A stretch of 64,000 nucleotides of DNA from positions 1,013,952 to 1,077,951 of the forward strand of contig NZ_LR134375.1 in the NCBI RefSeq assembly GCF_900637515.1. The letters run 5' to 3'. A program made the translations under genes and the position numbers. Of this stretch, positions 56,820-64,000 are shown piece after piece; the first letter of the stretch is position 1; each line of letters opens with the position of its first letter. The notes beneath the pieces are model-generated. The model made no database searches and was not told where the DNA came from. It saw only the letters and a program-made list of their open reading frames with translations. The stretch is from Veillonella dispar (GTDB lineage: Bacteria > Bacillota > Negativicutes > Veillonellales > Veillonellaceae).

Positions 56820-57437
56820 TTATTTACGTTTAAATGTGTATGGTTCGTATTCTACATCATTATGACGGTTAGTCCACCAATTCCAACCGATTCTTGCAAG
56901 CTTCCATGCAATAAAGCCTACGATGATTCCCAATACTAAGCCTGTTAATACATCTGTTGGATAATGTACAAATAGATATACTCTAGAAAATGCTACTACT
57001 AATGACCCAAGTAATGCTATAATTCCCAAATATCGCTTCTGAGGCGCTATTTGACTCAAGCCTAGGTAAATGGTCATGGCAGATGCAAATGAACCAAAAC
57101 TATGGCCTGACGGGAATGAATAACTATTTGCTTTTGGTAATGCAGACTCTAATGGTACTGTTACATTAGGAAAATCTACAAATGGCCTTAATCGAGCTAC
57201 ATGTGGTTTTAAACCTTGGTCACCAATGATAAATACAAATCCTAATGCAATTATTATCGCAACGCCTAATACACGATATTTTTTCTGTAACATCAATAAT
57301 AAGGCAATGACAATCCATAAGGCACCGCTGCCAGTAATTTTTGAAATAAATGCCATAATTGGTGTTAAAAAACTATATACAAGATGGTCATGTACATAGA
57401 AGATCAAGGAGTGATCAAATTGTAAGATTGTGTCCAT
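56820..57437 (-). CDS. PAP2-family membrane phosphatase
   Basis: A 205-residue inner-membrane phosphatase with five to six hydrophobic helices. The three phosphatase motifs are intact: KPHVARLRP, FPSGHSFGSF, and SRVYLFVHYPTDVL. Such enzymes dephosphorylate undecaprenyl pyrophosphate or phosphatidic-acid-like lipids on the periplasmic side; the size and motif order fit the BcrC/YbjG group best. The C-terminal tail is basic and soluble (NRHNDVEYEPYTFKRK). It stands alone on the reverse strand. Confidence 0.88.
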   Translation of the reverse strand: MDTILQFDHSLIFYVHDHLVYSFLTPIMAFISKITGSGALWIVIALLLMLQKKYRVLGVAIIIALGFVFIIGDQGLKPHVARLRPFVDFPNVTVPLESALPKANSYSFPSGHSFGSFASAMTIYLGLSQIAPQKRYLGIIALLGSLVVAFSRVYLFVHYPTDVLTGLVLGIIVGFIAWKLARIGWNWWTNRHNDVEYEPYTFKRK

Positions 57438-57632
57438 AGTTTCCTCTTCTATTTTACTAAATGATAATTGCTGAGAATGATTGAGAATAGATTATATCCT
57501 CAATATTCTGTATTGGATTTCCATATACTTTGTAATATGTATATATTGGTTTCTCAATTACATCCAAATAATAGCCTAAACTATTTATACCTCATGGTCA
57601 ATAGTTTAGGCTATATTTAATAAAATCTTTAA

Positions 57633-58976
57633 TTATGGTTTCTTTTTATCTGATTTTTTAGTTGAACCTTCAGGTGGCATTGTTATGATCGTATCTACTG
57701 GGTCATATACAGATTCAAAGGAATCAGTTTGTGTAACCCAGTTACCATATGTTATGGTTCTATACGTATTCATTGTTAAGCCTACATGCCCCTCTTGTAC
57801 TTCTTTTTCTTTTAAAGATGGATCTACGCGTGTAATTGTCTTATTTGGTATTTCACTACGATCACCAACTGAAATAGATACATTTTTAGGCTTGTCTTGA
57901 GCAGTACCTATAATATAGATGGTTAGTGTACCATGATTCATCACACTGAGAATATAAATGGATTGTTGGTATGGATTTCTAAACTTAAAGTCTAAATAGC
58001 CCCATGCTACTGTAGCATCACGACCAGCTTGAATATATCCAACAGGTTCAAAGTGAGGTGTACGTTCTACAATATTCATGCCAGATAATAAGGCTGTATT
58101 AAAGATGGTAGAACTAACTTGGCAAATGCCACCACCAATACCTGGAACTAATTTGCCATCAATCATTACCGGTGCATCATCATAGCCAGCCTCAGCAGTA
58201 CGCTCGCCTACAACATCGTTAAAGGAGAATACTGCACCAGGTTTAATCAATGTACCATTGATTTTATCAGATGCGAGTTGAATGTTATGTGTTCTGCTTT
58301 CATTATTTGGATCAAAATCTGTACTAAAGGATGCTAGAACGGTATTTAATGGTTTTAAATCAGAATCAGTAACCTTAATAGTATTTTTTGTGGTAAATAC
58401 CATAGATAGAGATGTGATGCTTTCTCCAGATTGTAATTGATCCTTAAGGTTTTGTAAGGTTGCATCAATATCAATGCGTTTACCTTCTTTAGCAGGATGG
58501 AATACAACTTGACCATTCTCAATGGTTAGATATGCATCATGTCCTGGCGTATCAATTGATTTGGCAAGTTCTGTAAGGTAAGTTTTGCTTTTTACCTCGT
58601 CTAGCTTATATTGAGGTTGAAAATGTTGTCCATAATATAAGGCATTAAATCTATGTGAAAGCAAGGTCCACCAATCATCTTCATACCCATATGTAGAAAT
58701 AGCTTTTACTACAGCCTCAGTATCTACTTGAATACCTAAATCATGATACGTAGCCTGTTGTTTTTTATTATTCCCCATATCAATGGATATAGTCTGTTGT
58801 GGTATTTTACTATTTAGTTCTTGTATTCGATCTTGTAATTCACCCTTTGGTGTATTAGATAGATCTGTATCATTGTAAAATACACCATACGATGTATTTT
58901 CTGTTGGGATGTATGAGCAGCCGCTCGTACTCAGCAGGACAAGCATAGTCCCTAATATTATATGTTTTTTACTCAT
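57633..58976 (-). CDS. VanW-family lipoprotein
   Basis: A 447-residue exported protein. The N-terminus has a lipobox, LLSTSGCSY, so Lgt should lipidate Cys20. A putative peptidoglycan-binding region (about 40-200) precedes the VanW domain with GAVFSFNDVVGERTAEAGY, GGGICQVSSTIFNTALLSG and VAWGYLDFKFRNP. A G5-like segment follows (TRVDPSLKEKEVQEGHVG). VanW proteins occur with glycopeptide resistance but also widely in ordinary cell-wall loci; no van genes are nearby, so resistance should not be inferred. Transcription probably stands alone. Confidence 0.87.
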   Translation of the reverse strand: MSKKHIILGTMLVLLSTSGCSYIPTENTSYGVFYNDTDLSNTPKGELQDRIQELNSKIPQQTISIDMGNNKKQQATYHDLGIQVDTEAVVKAISTYGYEDDWWTLLSHRFNALYYGQHFQPQYKLDEVKSKTYLTELAKSIDTPGHDAYLTIENGQVVFHPAKEGKRIDIDATLQNLKDQLQSGESITSLSMVFTTKNTIKVTDSDLKPLNTVLASFSTDFDPNNESRTHNIQLASDKINGTLIKPGAVFSFNDVVGERTAEAGYDDAPVMIDGKLVPGIGGGICQVSSTIFNTALLSGMNIVERTPHFEPVGYIQAGRDATVAWGYLDFKFRNPYQQSIYILSVMNHGTLTIYIIGTAQDKPKNVSISVGDRSEIPNKTITRVDPSLKEKEVQEGHVGLTMNTYRTITYGNWVTQTDSFESVYDPVDTIITMPPEGSTKKSDKKKP

Positions 58977-59083
58977 TGTATTATAAACTCTCCCAAATTA
59001 GTCATTATATTCTCTAATTATAGCATATAAGTACCTATTCTATGGTACAATTATATTGATATTTTTAGGGGTAAGGGTGAATT

Positions 59084-60094
59084 ATGTCAGAGTCTAAGGA
59101 ACAACAAAAACATTTCTATTTGCGCAATAATGATGCGCTTATGAATAGTACAAAGTTGTCTATGAAAGCCAAGCAAAGTATATTACTATCTAAGGCTGAA
59201 AATACTGTGGATGCTTACGAATCGGATTGGGATGATTTCGTAGATTGGTGTACCTATCAAAAGGTATCTTATTTTCCGGCTACACCAGAAACCATAGTTA
59301 ACTATATTAATGATCTTGCTGATTATGCTAAGGCAAATACAATCTCTCGTCGTATTAGCGCTATATCTGAGAATTATAATGCCTCTGGACATCGGGATAA
59401 TCCATGTATGGCACCAATCGTAAAACAAGCGTTACGAGGGATTAGACGTTTAAAAGGTACATTCCAACAAGGTAAGACACCAGTTCTATTAGAAGATATC
59501 GAAGATATTCTAGATTGTATGACTAAACTAGATGTACCTGAATTACAGCTATTACGAGATAAGGCCATTCTTTTAATTGGATTTATGGGTGCTTTTCGTC
59601 GTAGTGAAATTTCAGCTATTACAGTAGAGCATCTACAGTTTTCTCCGCAAGGTGTTGAAATCTTTGTGCCATCCTCAAAAGCGGACCAAGAAGGTCAAGG
59701 TGCTGTGGTAGCCATTCCTCATATACCTGGCTCCCCTTTAGATGCTGTGAAGGCCTTACAACAATGGTTACGTGCTTCTGGTATTTCTGAAGGCCCTATA
59801 TTTAGAGGTTTTACTAAAAATATGTCATTACGTAAAACGGCTATATCCGATAAGATGATTGCAGAAATCGTAAAAAAATATATTTCTCTTATCGGTCTTG
59901 ATCCAACTATGTATGGTGCCCATAGTCTACGTCATGGCTTTGCAACAACTGCTGCAGCTTATGGTGTAGAAGAACGTAATATTATGCGTCAAACACGTCA
60001 TCATAGTGTTAATATGGTTCGTCGTTATATTAATGAAGCGAACAAGTTTGTAGACAATCCTATTTCCACAATTTTTGAAAAGCGATTTAAATAA
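59084..60094 (+). CDS. Tyrosine recombinase (Xer/integrase-like)
   Basis: A 336-residue site-specific recombinase. The N-terminal SAM-like core-binding domain covers about residues 33-120, and the catalytic domain has the full set: Arg172 in GAFRRSEI, a Lys in SSKADQEG, His280 and Arg283 in HSLRHGF, His306/307 in RHHS, and Tyr315 in RRYIN. It is longer than XerC/D (about 300) and has an N-terminal extension. No phage genes, tRNA gene or attachment repeats are near, so a phage integrase is unlikely. The palindrome at 56717 may be its target. A terminator at 60131 follows. Confidence 0.87.
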   Translation: MSESKEQQKHFYLRNNDALMNSTKLSMKAKQSILLSKAENTVDAYESDWDDFVDWCTYQKVSYFPATPETIVNYINDLADYAKANTISRRISAISENYNASGHRDNPCMAPIVKQALRGIRRLKGTFQQGKTPVLLEDIEDILDCMTKLDVPELQLLRDKAILLIGFMGAFRRSEISAITVEHLQFSPQGVEIFVPSSKADQEGQGAVVAIPHIPGSPLDAVKALQQWLRASGISEGPIFRGFTKNMSLRKTAISDKMIAEIVKKYISLIGLDPTMYGAHSLRHGFATTAAAYGVEERNIMRQTRHHSVNMVRRYINEANKFVDNPISTIFEKRFK

Positions 60095-60130
60095 CAATCA
60101 TATATCAGTTAATAAAATAAAGTATATAAC

Positions 60131-60166
60131 AAAAAGCAGCTATCTCTACCGAGTAGCTGCTTTTTT
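60131..60166. terminator. Shared terminator between the recombinase and LysM genes
   Basis: AAAAAGCAGCTA and TAGCTGCTTTTT form a stem with runs on both sides, between convergent genes. Confidence 0.85.
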
Positions 60167-60189
60167 GCGTGGGATATTCCCATATATAT

Positions 60190-60498
60190 TTAGTTTTGAG
60201 CCACATAGTCCAAAGCTCTAACTGGACTATTAGATTTATGTGCTGGTACCTTTAATACTGTACCAGGTACAAGTGTACCAGAATCACTGATGTTGTTAAG
60301 TTCTTTCATGGCATATACCATTTCTCGAACATCCATATCTTTATGAGCTGTACGAGCTGCAATATCCCACATGGTATCGCCTGCTTGTACCTTTACTTCA
60401 CGTACTGCATGTGTATTTGTATCTGTTACAGGATTTGTCATATTATAACCAAATAATACTGTTAAACACATTCCTAGCATCATTAATATATTTTTCAT
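60190..60498 (-). CDS. LysM-domain membrane-anchored protein, YneA/SosA-like
   Basis: A 102-residue protein with an N-terminal membrane helix (ILMMLGMCLTVLFGYNM) and one LysM domain (VKVQAGDTMWDIAARTAHKD followed by ELNNISDSGTLVPGTVLKVP). I chose ATG 60498 with GAGGT upstream; the longer frame starting at 60612 crosses the promoter and LexA boxes. It is divergent from lexA and its promoter spacer is filled by a LexA box. In Bacillus and Staphylococcus the gene divergent from lexA encodes YneA or SosA, small membrane proteins (YneA with a LysM domain) that halt division during SOS. The same role is likely here by size, domain and place. Confidence 0.82.
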   Translation of the reverse strand: MKNILMMLGMCLTVLFGYNMTNPVTDTNTHAVREVKVQAGDTMWDIAARTAHKDMDVREMVYAMKELNNISDSGTLVPGTVLKVPAHKSNSPVRALDYVAQN

Positions 60499-60534
60499 AT
60501 CATACCTCACATTTATATCGAACATAATATCTGA

Positions 60535-60547
60535 GAACATTTGTTTG
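60535..60547 (+). promoter_or_regulatory. LexA box a
   Basis: GAACATTTGTTTG, close to the Firmicute LexA consensus (GAAC, four bases, GTTC/T). It lies downstream of the LysM gene -10, in the region of its transcript start. Confidence 0.75.
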
Positions 60548-60558
60548 TTTACATGAAT

Positions 60559-60588
60559 ATGATAGCACACAAACAAATGTTCGGTCAA
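60559..60588 (-). promoter_or_regulatory. Promoter of the LysM gene
   Basis: On the reverse strand TTGACC (60588-60583) and TATCAT (60564-60559) are 18 bases apart. LexA box b fills the spacer. Confidence 0.7.
60570..60582 (-). promoter_or_regulatory. LexA box b
   Basis: Read on the reverse strand this is GAACATTTGTTTG, identical to box a over 13 bases. It sits between the -35 and -10 of the LysM promoter. Confidence 0.78.
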
Positions 60589-60596
60589 GACTTTTA

Positions 60597-60609
60597 GAAC
60601 AAATGTTTG
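60597..60609 (+). promoter_or_regulatory. LexA box c
   Basis: GAACAAATGTTTG, the same pattern with the central bases changed. It overlaps the first bases of the lexA -35 element. Confidence 0.75.
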
Positions 60610-60635
60610 CAAAAACTTTTAAAATTGCCTATAAT
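60607..60635 (+). promoter_or_regulatory. Promoter of lexA
   Basis: TTGCAA (60607-60612) and TATAAT (60630-60635) are separated by 17 bases. LexA box c overlaps the -35, fitting autorepression. Confidence 0.75.
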
Positions 60636-60739
60636 AAGTATGTAAGTTAGTAATTATCTTACTTTTTTATTATATAGTATGACATGTGTTATTTTTTACG
60701 CATAAAATATTGACAATATATTGACTTTGGAGGTTCATC

Positions 60740-61411
60740 GTGAGACGCCCTGCTACAGATATTAATACTAAACAGCGCCGTATATTAGATTTTATTAAAG
60801 ACTCATTACATAATGAATATCGTTGTCCTACAGTTCGTGAAATCTGTACACATGTAGGACTTAGTTCTACATCTACTGTACAATCTCATTTGAATGCTCT
60901 TGAAAAGTTTGGTTATATTAAACGAGATCCTAATAAAAACCGTGCTATTACTGTTTTAGAGGATACAAAACCTTCTATTTCTGTAGATGGTAATGAAACT
61001 TCCAGTTCAGATAACTTTGAATTTTTAGGTGCCGGTCTTAAACAAGTACCTCTTATTGGTACTGTTCAAGCTGGTATGCCTATTACTGCTGTAGAAAACT
61101 TAGAGTCTACCCTTACATTGCCTGTTCAATTGACTGGAGATTCTGATTGTTTTTTACTTCGTGTTCAAGGCGAATCTATGATGAATATCGGTATGTATGA
61201 AGGCGATATGCTTATTGTACGTCATCAAAATACAGCTAATAATGGAGACGTTGTAGTGGCTCGTATTGATGATGAAGCTACTGTAAAACGTTTTTATAAA
61301 GAAAATGGACATATTCGTTTACAGCCTGAAAATGATGATTTTGATCCTATTATTGTGGATGACTGTCATATTGAAGGCCTAGTAATCGGTCTTGTACGAG
61401 ATAGAATTTAA
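60740..61411 (+). CDS. lexA: LexA repressor
   Basis: A 223-residue SOS repressor. The winged-helix N-domain has RRILDFIKDSLHNEYRCPTV and GLSSTSTVQSHLNALEKFG. The cleavage site is Ala111-Gly112 in GTVQAGMP, and the catalytic pair is Ser146 (QGESMMN) and Lys183 (ATVKRF). The start is GTG 60740 behind GGAGG. Its promoter overlaps a LexA box. DNA damage through RecA would trigger self-cleavage and release both lexA and the divergent LysM gene. Confidence 0.97.
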   Translation: MRRPATDINTKQRRILDFIKDSLHNEYRCPTVREICTHVGLSSTSTVQSHLNALEKFGYIKRDPNKNRAITVLEDTKPSISVDGNETSSSDNFEFLGAGLKQVPLIGTVQAGMPITAVENLESTLTLPVQLTGDSDCFLLRVQGESMMNIGMYEGDMLIVRHQNTANNGDVVVARIDDEATVKRFYKENGHIRLQPENDDFDPIIVDDCHIEGLVIGLVRDRI

Positions 61412-61412
61412 C

Positions 61413-61444
61413 AAAAAACGGCTACATATTGTAGCCGTTTTTTT
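61413..61444. terminator. Shared terminator between lexA and the transporter gene
   Basis: AAAAAACGGCTAC and GTAGCCGTTTTTT, a symmetric stem with runs at both ends between convergent genes. Confidence 0.88.
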
Positions 61445-61457
61445 GTTATTATACACT

Positions 61458-62399
61458 TTATATTTTATTATAACTATTTTTTCTGCGTAGTGTTGCAAAT
61501 ATAGCACCTGAAATATTATGCCATACACTAAAGATAGCTCCTACTAGTGTTGCTAAAGGATTTAATGCAAAATTTGTTGCTGCTAATGTAACCGCTAACC
61601 CACTATTTTGCATCCCAACCTCTATCGCTAATGCTGTAGTTTTATCATATCTTAATTTAAGTATATATCCTACACCTAATCCTAACAGCATGCCGAGCAT
61701 ATTATGAATACCAACAACTATTAGTGTTTCTAAGCCAGAAATTAACAGTTTATCTCTATTAACAGCAATAATGGCCGCTATTAATAATATTATAGCAATC
61801 ATTGAAACAATAGGACTTATACCAGTTAATGTATTAATTCGTGACTTACATACATATTGGATAATTGCACCTAATAAGATGGGGACTATAATCACTTTTA
61901 TCATAGTTATTATCATTGGTAGTAATGCAACATTTACCCATGTACCTCCAATATATAGGATTAGTAAAGGCGTTACAATAGGGGCTATTAATGTTGACGT
62001 AATTGTCATCCCTACTGATAAGGGGACATCACCTTTTGCAATATACGTTATTACATTGCTAGCAGTTCCACCTGGACAACAGCCAACTAATATAACACCT
62101 ATTGCTATGTCTGGTGGTAACGTAAAAATATGACAGATTCCCCAAGCCAATAAAGGCATAATTGTATATTGAGCAAGTACACCTATACATATATCCTTTG
62201 GATGTCGGAGAATACTACACAAATCTTCAAATTTAATAGTTAGCCCCATACCAAACATAGCTATGCCAAGTAAAAATGGTGTATAGGCTACGGCCCAAGA
62301 AAAGTAGGAAGGCATTATATAAGCAACACAAGAAAAGCCTATGATTAATATCATTAAGTTTTTAGTTATCAACTGATTTAGTATTATTAGATTCTTCAT
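61458..62399 (-). CDS. BASS-family transporter (PanS-like)
   Basis: A 313-residue membrane protein of the bile acid:sodium symporter superfamily with about nine to ten helices. GMGLTIKFEDL and GCCPGGTASNVITYIAKGDVPLSVGMT are the family hallmarks; the second holds the cation-binding motif. It lies 12 bases after panC, with AAGGAG before its ATG, as the last gene of the panD-panC operon. A BASS protein named PanS in Salmonella imports a pantothenate precursor (ketopantoate), so this gene may do the same. panB and panE are not seen here, which fits import of the missing part. The substrate is inferred from context. Confidence 0.8.
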   Translation of the reverse strand: MKNLIILNQLITKNLMILIIGFSCVAYIMPSYFSWAVAYTPFLLGIAMFGMGLTIKFEDLCSILRHPKDICIGVLAQYTIMPLLAWGICHIFTLPPDIAIGVILVGCCPGGTASNVITYIAKGDVPLSVGMTITSTLIAPIVTPLLILYIGGTWVNVALLPMIITMIKVIIVPILLGAIIQYVCKSRINTLTGISPIVSMIAIILLIAAIIAVNRDKLLISGLETLIVVGIHNMLGMLLGLGVGYILKLRYDKTTALAIEVGMQNSGLAVTLAATNFALNPLATLVGAIFSVWHNISGAIFATLRRKNSYNKI

Positions 62400-62411
62400 A
62401 ACTTCTCCTTC

Positions 62412-63254
62412 CTAATTTGGATCATAGGAGAAGTTATCTATTAGTCGTGTAGTACCAATATATACTGCCATGGCAACTAGAACAGGTGAAATGACCTTTT
62501 GAACAGGTTGCATAGTATTAGCATCTACAACTGAAATATAGTCAATTTTAGCAAGAGGCTCTGACTGTATAATTTCTGTCATAGTATTAATAATGCTATC
62601 CGCAGAACAACCTGGTTCAATAGAGGATTTACCTTTTTGAATCGATTTATATAATATAGTTGCTGCTTTACGTTCGTCACTAGATAAATATGTATTACGA
62701 GAGGATTTTGCTAATCCATCATGCTCACGCACAATAGGAACACCAATAATATTTACAGGGAAATTTAAATCAAAAACCATTTTACGTATAATAGCTAATT
62801 GCTGTGCATCCTTTTTACCAAAATATGCATTGGTAGGCTGTATAATATTAAAGAATTTAGCTACAACAGTACAAACACCTTTAAAGTGAATTGGTCTACG
62901 AAGTCCACATAATGTATTAGATAAATCAATAATATCTACGAAGGCCTTTTTATCTTGATACATTTCCTCTGAACTAGGTGTAAATATGAGGTCAACGCCA
63001 TGTGATTCACACAATTTTTTATCGTTATTAATATCGCGTGGATAGGTGCTTAAGTCTTCATTTTCTCCAAATTGAATGGGATTCACAAAAATAGAGACAA
63101 TTACCTTATCATTATTCTTTCTAGCTTGATCTATTAAAGAAGCATGTCCGTCGTGTAAAAATCCCATAGTTGGTACATAACCAATCGAATACCCTTCTTT
63201 TTTCCAATTACTAATCGTATTGCGTACATCTTCAATTGTAAGTACATGTTCCAT
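62412..63254 (-). CDS. panC: Pantoate-beta-alanine ligase (pantothenate synthetase)
   Basis: A 280-residue enzyme joining pantoate and beta-alanine with ATP. The family motifs PTMGFLHDGHASLI, VSIFVNPIQFGENED, YFGKKDAQQLAIIRKM and REHDGLAKSSRNTYLS are intact. GGAGG precedes the ATG. It is in operon with panD, which makes beta-alanine, and a transporter that may bring in the other precursor. Confidence 0.97.
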   Translation of the reverse strand: MEHVLTIEDVRNTISNWKKEGYSIGYVPTMGFLHDGHASLIDQARKNNDKVIVSIFVNPIQFGENEDLSTYPRDINNDKKLCESHGVDLIFTPSSEEMYQDKKAFVDIIDLSNTLCGLRRPIHFKGVCTVVAKFFNIIQPTNAYFGKKDAQQLAIIRKMVFDLNFPVNIIGVPIVREHDGLAKSSRNTYLSSDERKAATILYKSIQKGKSSIEPGCSADSIINTMTEIIQSEPLAKIDYISVVDANTMQPVQKVISPVLVAMAVYIGTTRLIDNFSYDPN

Positions 63255-63324
63255 AATGATTCCTCCGTTTATTGTAAATACGAAGATAGTCCTATACAGT
63301 CTACTGTAATTCGATCAATAACAA

Positions 63325-63717
63325 TTAATTTTGATCAACTAATAAACCATGTTTTTCATAGTTTTTTATTTGATTTATCTTATTGTTTGTATCTACAAAT
63401 ACAACGAGAGGCTTATGGCTCTCAACTTCACTTTCATTTAATTGGGCATAACACATGATTATAATTTTATCATGTACTTGTACATGCCGTGCAGCAGCAC
63501 CATTTAAACATATAACCCCACTGCCGGATTCTCCAGCTATAGTATATGTACTAAATCGTGCACCGTTATTAATATTTACAATTTGAACTTGTTCATATTC
63601 TCGTATTCCTGATGCATTCAATAGATCTGTATCAATAGTAATGCTCCCTACATAATCAAGTTCTGCTTGTGTCACAGTGGCTCTGTGAATTTTACCTTTT
63701 AACATTGTTAGTTCCAT
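63325..63717 (-). CDS. panD: Aspartate 1-decarboxylase
   Basis: A 130-residue pyruvoyl enzyme that makes beta-alanine from aspartate. The self-cleavage site is Gly-Ser in DYVGSITID, with [17 protein letters not shown] before it, and [20 protein letters not shown] after. I chose ATG 63717 because AAGGAG lies upstream; the longer frame at 63771 is not family sequence. It heads the pantothenate operon. No PanZ/PanM maturation gene is visible in the window. Confidence 0.96.
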   Translation of the reverse strand: MELTMLKGKIHRATVTQAELDYVGSITIDTDLLNASGIREYEQVQIVNINNGARFSTYTIAGESGSGVICLNGAAARHVQVHDKIIIMCYAQLNESEVESHKPLVVFVDTNNKINQIKNYEKHGLLVDQN

Positions 63718-63929
63718 GTTAAACTCCTTGTGTTTTAATGTAATCGCCTTATGGTCGATTCGAAATATCACAAATTGTTGTTTATCATGAATTAACAGTA
63801 GACTAGAGTATAGTTAAAATTACTATCTCCAGAGAGATTATATCATAAATAAAACCTTACATATTATAAAAATTACATCATTTTAGTAATACTATATGAA
63901 TGCATATTATGCTTCCTACTTATAAAATA

Positions 63930-63965
63930 AAAACAGTAGCTACTTATGATAGCTACTGTTTTTTT
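63930..63965 (-). terminator. Terminator of the gene entering from the right
   Basis: AAAACAGTAGCTA and TAGCTACTGTTTT form a stem with runs at both ends. As panD is transcribed away from it, it most likely ends the reverse-strand gene whose last codons begin at 63979. Confidence 0.75.
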
Positions 63966-63976
63966 ATCTGTATATT

Positions 63977-64000
63977 TTATTTTACGTATTCTGCTAAAGC
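63977..64000 (-). CDS. C-terminal tail of a reverse-strand gene
   Basis: Reading the reverse strand from base 64000 gives ALAEYVK and a stop at 63979-63977. The terminator just beyond it supports a gene ending here. Too little is present to name the product, and the frame choice is not certain. Confidence 0.4.
   Translation of the reverse strand, partial: ALAEYVK

Noticed and set aside
57633-58976. Vancomycin resistance locus
   Set aside because: VanW-type proteins are widespread; no vanA/B ligase, vanH or vanX genes are near.
59084-60094. Prophage or integrative element around the recombinase
   Set aside because: No phage structural, replication or transfer genes, no tRNA gene and no flanking direct repeats were seen; neighbours are ordinary chromosomal genes.
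60499-60612. Longer N-terminus for the LysM protein
   Set aside because: That stretch contains the promoter and LexA boxes, and the membrane helix and ribosome site support the start at 60498.
1-64000. CRISPR arrays, rRNA and tRNA genes
   Set aside because: No regularly spaced direct repeats, no rRNA-like blocks and no tRNA cloverleaf with a TTCGA-type loop were noticed by eye on either strand; a dedicated scan was not possible.

Overview
The window reads as chromosomal DNA of a diderm Firmicute of the class Negativicutes, most likely Veillonella. The gene order is Firmicute-like (rplS-rbgA-rnhB-yraN-comM-dprA-topA-trmFO, a PolC-type replicase, a T-box before glyQS, an FMN riboswitch before ribD, and lexA divergent from a LysM gene). 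It is combined with an outer-membrane two-partner secretion system that only a double-membraned cell would need. DNA is AT-rich, and the accessory parts are more AT-rich than the housekeeping parts. Assignment to the genus is inference from general knowledge; no search was run.

Region 1 (1-11.0 kb) is a contact-dependent inhibition type locus. It holds the end of a TpsB transporter, a 2366-residue TpsA/CdiA-like exoprotein with a C-terminal toxin module, and a membrane protein in the immunity position. Downstream are insertion-sequence debris, a decayed orphan toxin module that repeats the pretoxin region of the main gene and then diverges, and several tiny membrane-protein genes, two of which are tandem paralogues.

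Region 2 (11.0-24.2 kb) is housekeeping: T-box glyQ-glyS, a MarR regulator, then rplS, ribosome assembly, RNase HII and the DNA-uptake/processing genes comM and dprA with topA and trmFO. Region 3 (24.2-40.4 kb) has lgt (reverse strand), a secreted GH18-type hydrolase, leuS, a dCMP deaminase, an M29 aminopeptidase (reverse), comEA-comEC-holA, a PolC that appears to lack its proofreading exonuclease insert, and three orphan genes. Region 4 (40.4-46.3 kb) has poxB (reverse) and the riboflavin operon ribD-ribE-ribBA-ribH under an FMN riboswitch.

Region 5 (46.4-55.9 kb) has hslO and then a purine-nucleoside salvage cluster (MtnP-like phosphorylase, MtnA, SAH-hydrolase-like protein, MTA/SAH deaminase). 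Active-site residues of the phosphorylase and hydrolase point together to a deaminate-first, 6-oxopurine route. A methyltransferase, a DUF1848 protein, a HAD phosphatase and a DUF4241 protein follow.

Region 6 (55.9-64.0 kb) starts with a gene-poor AT-rich gap holding a perfect 15+7+15 palindrome. There the coding strand switches from almost all forward to mostly reverse, and strand composition changes, which suggests the replication terminus. A tyrosine recombinase lies 2.3 kb away. PAP2 and VanW genes, a divergent lexA / LysM (YneA-like) SOS pair with three LexA boxes, and a pantothenate operon (panD-panC-BASS transporter) complete the window.

The most novel candidates are the Cdi locus with its GATEAQ module boundary and tandem small membrane genes, the palindrome/recombinase pair at the strand switch, the exonuclease-less PolC, the deaminate-first SAH/MTA cluster, and the SOS LysM gene in a diderm.
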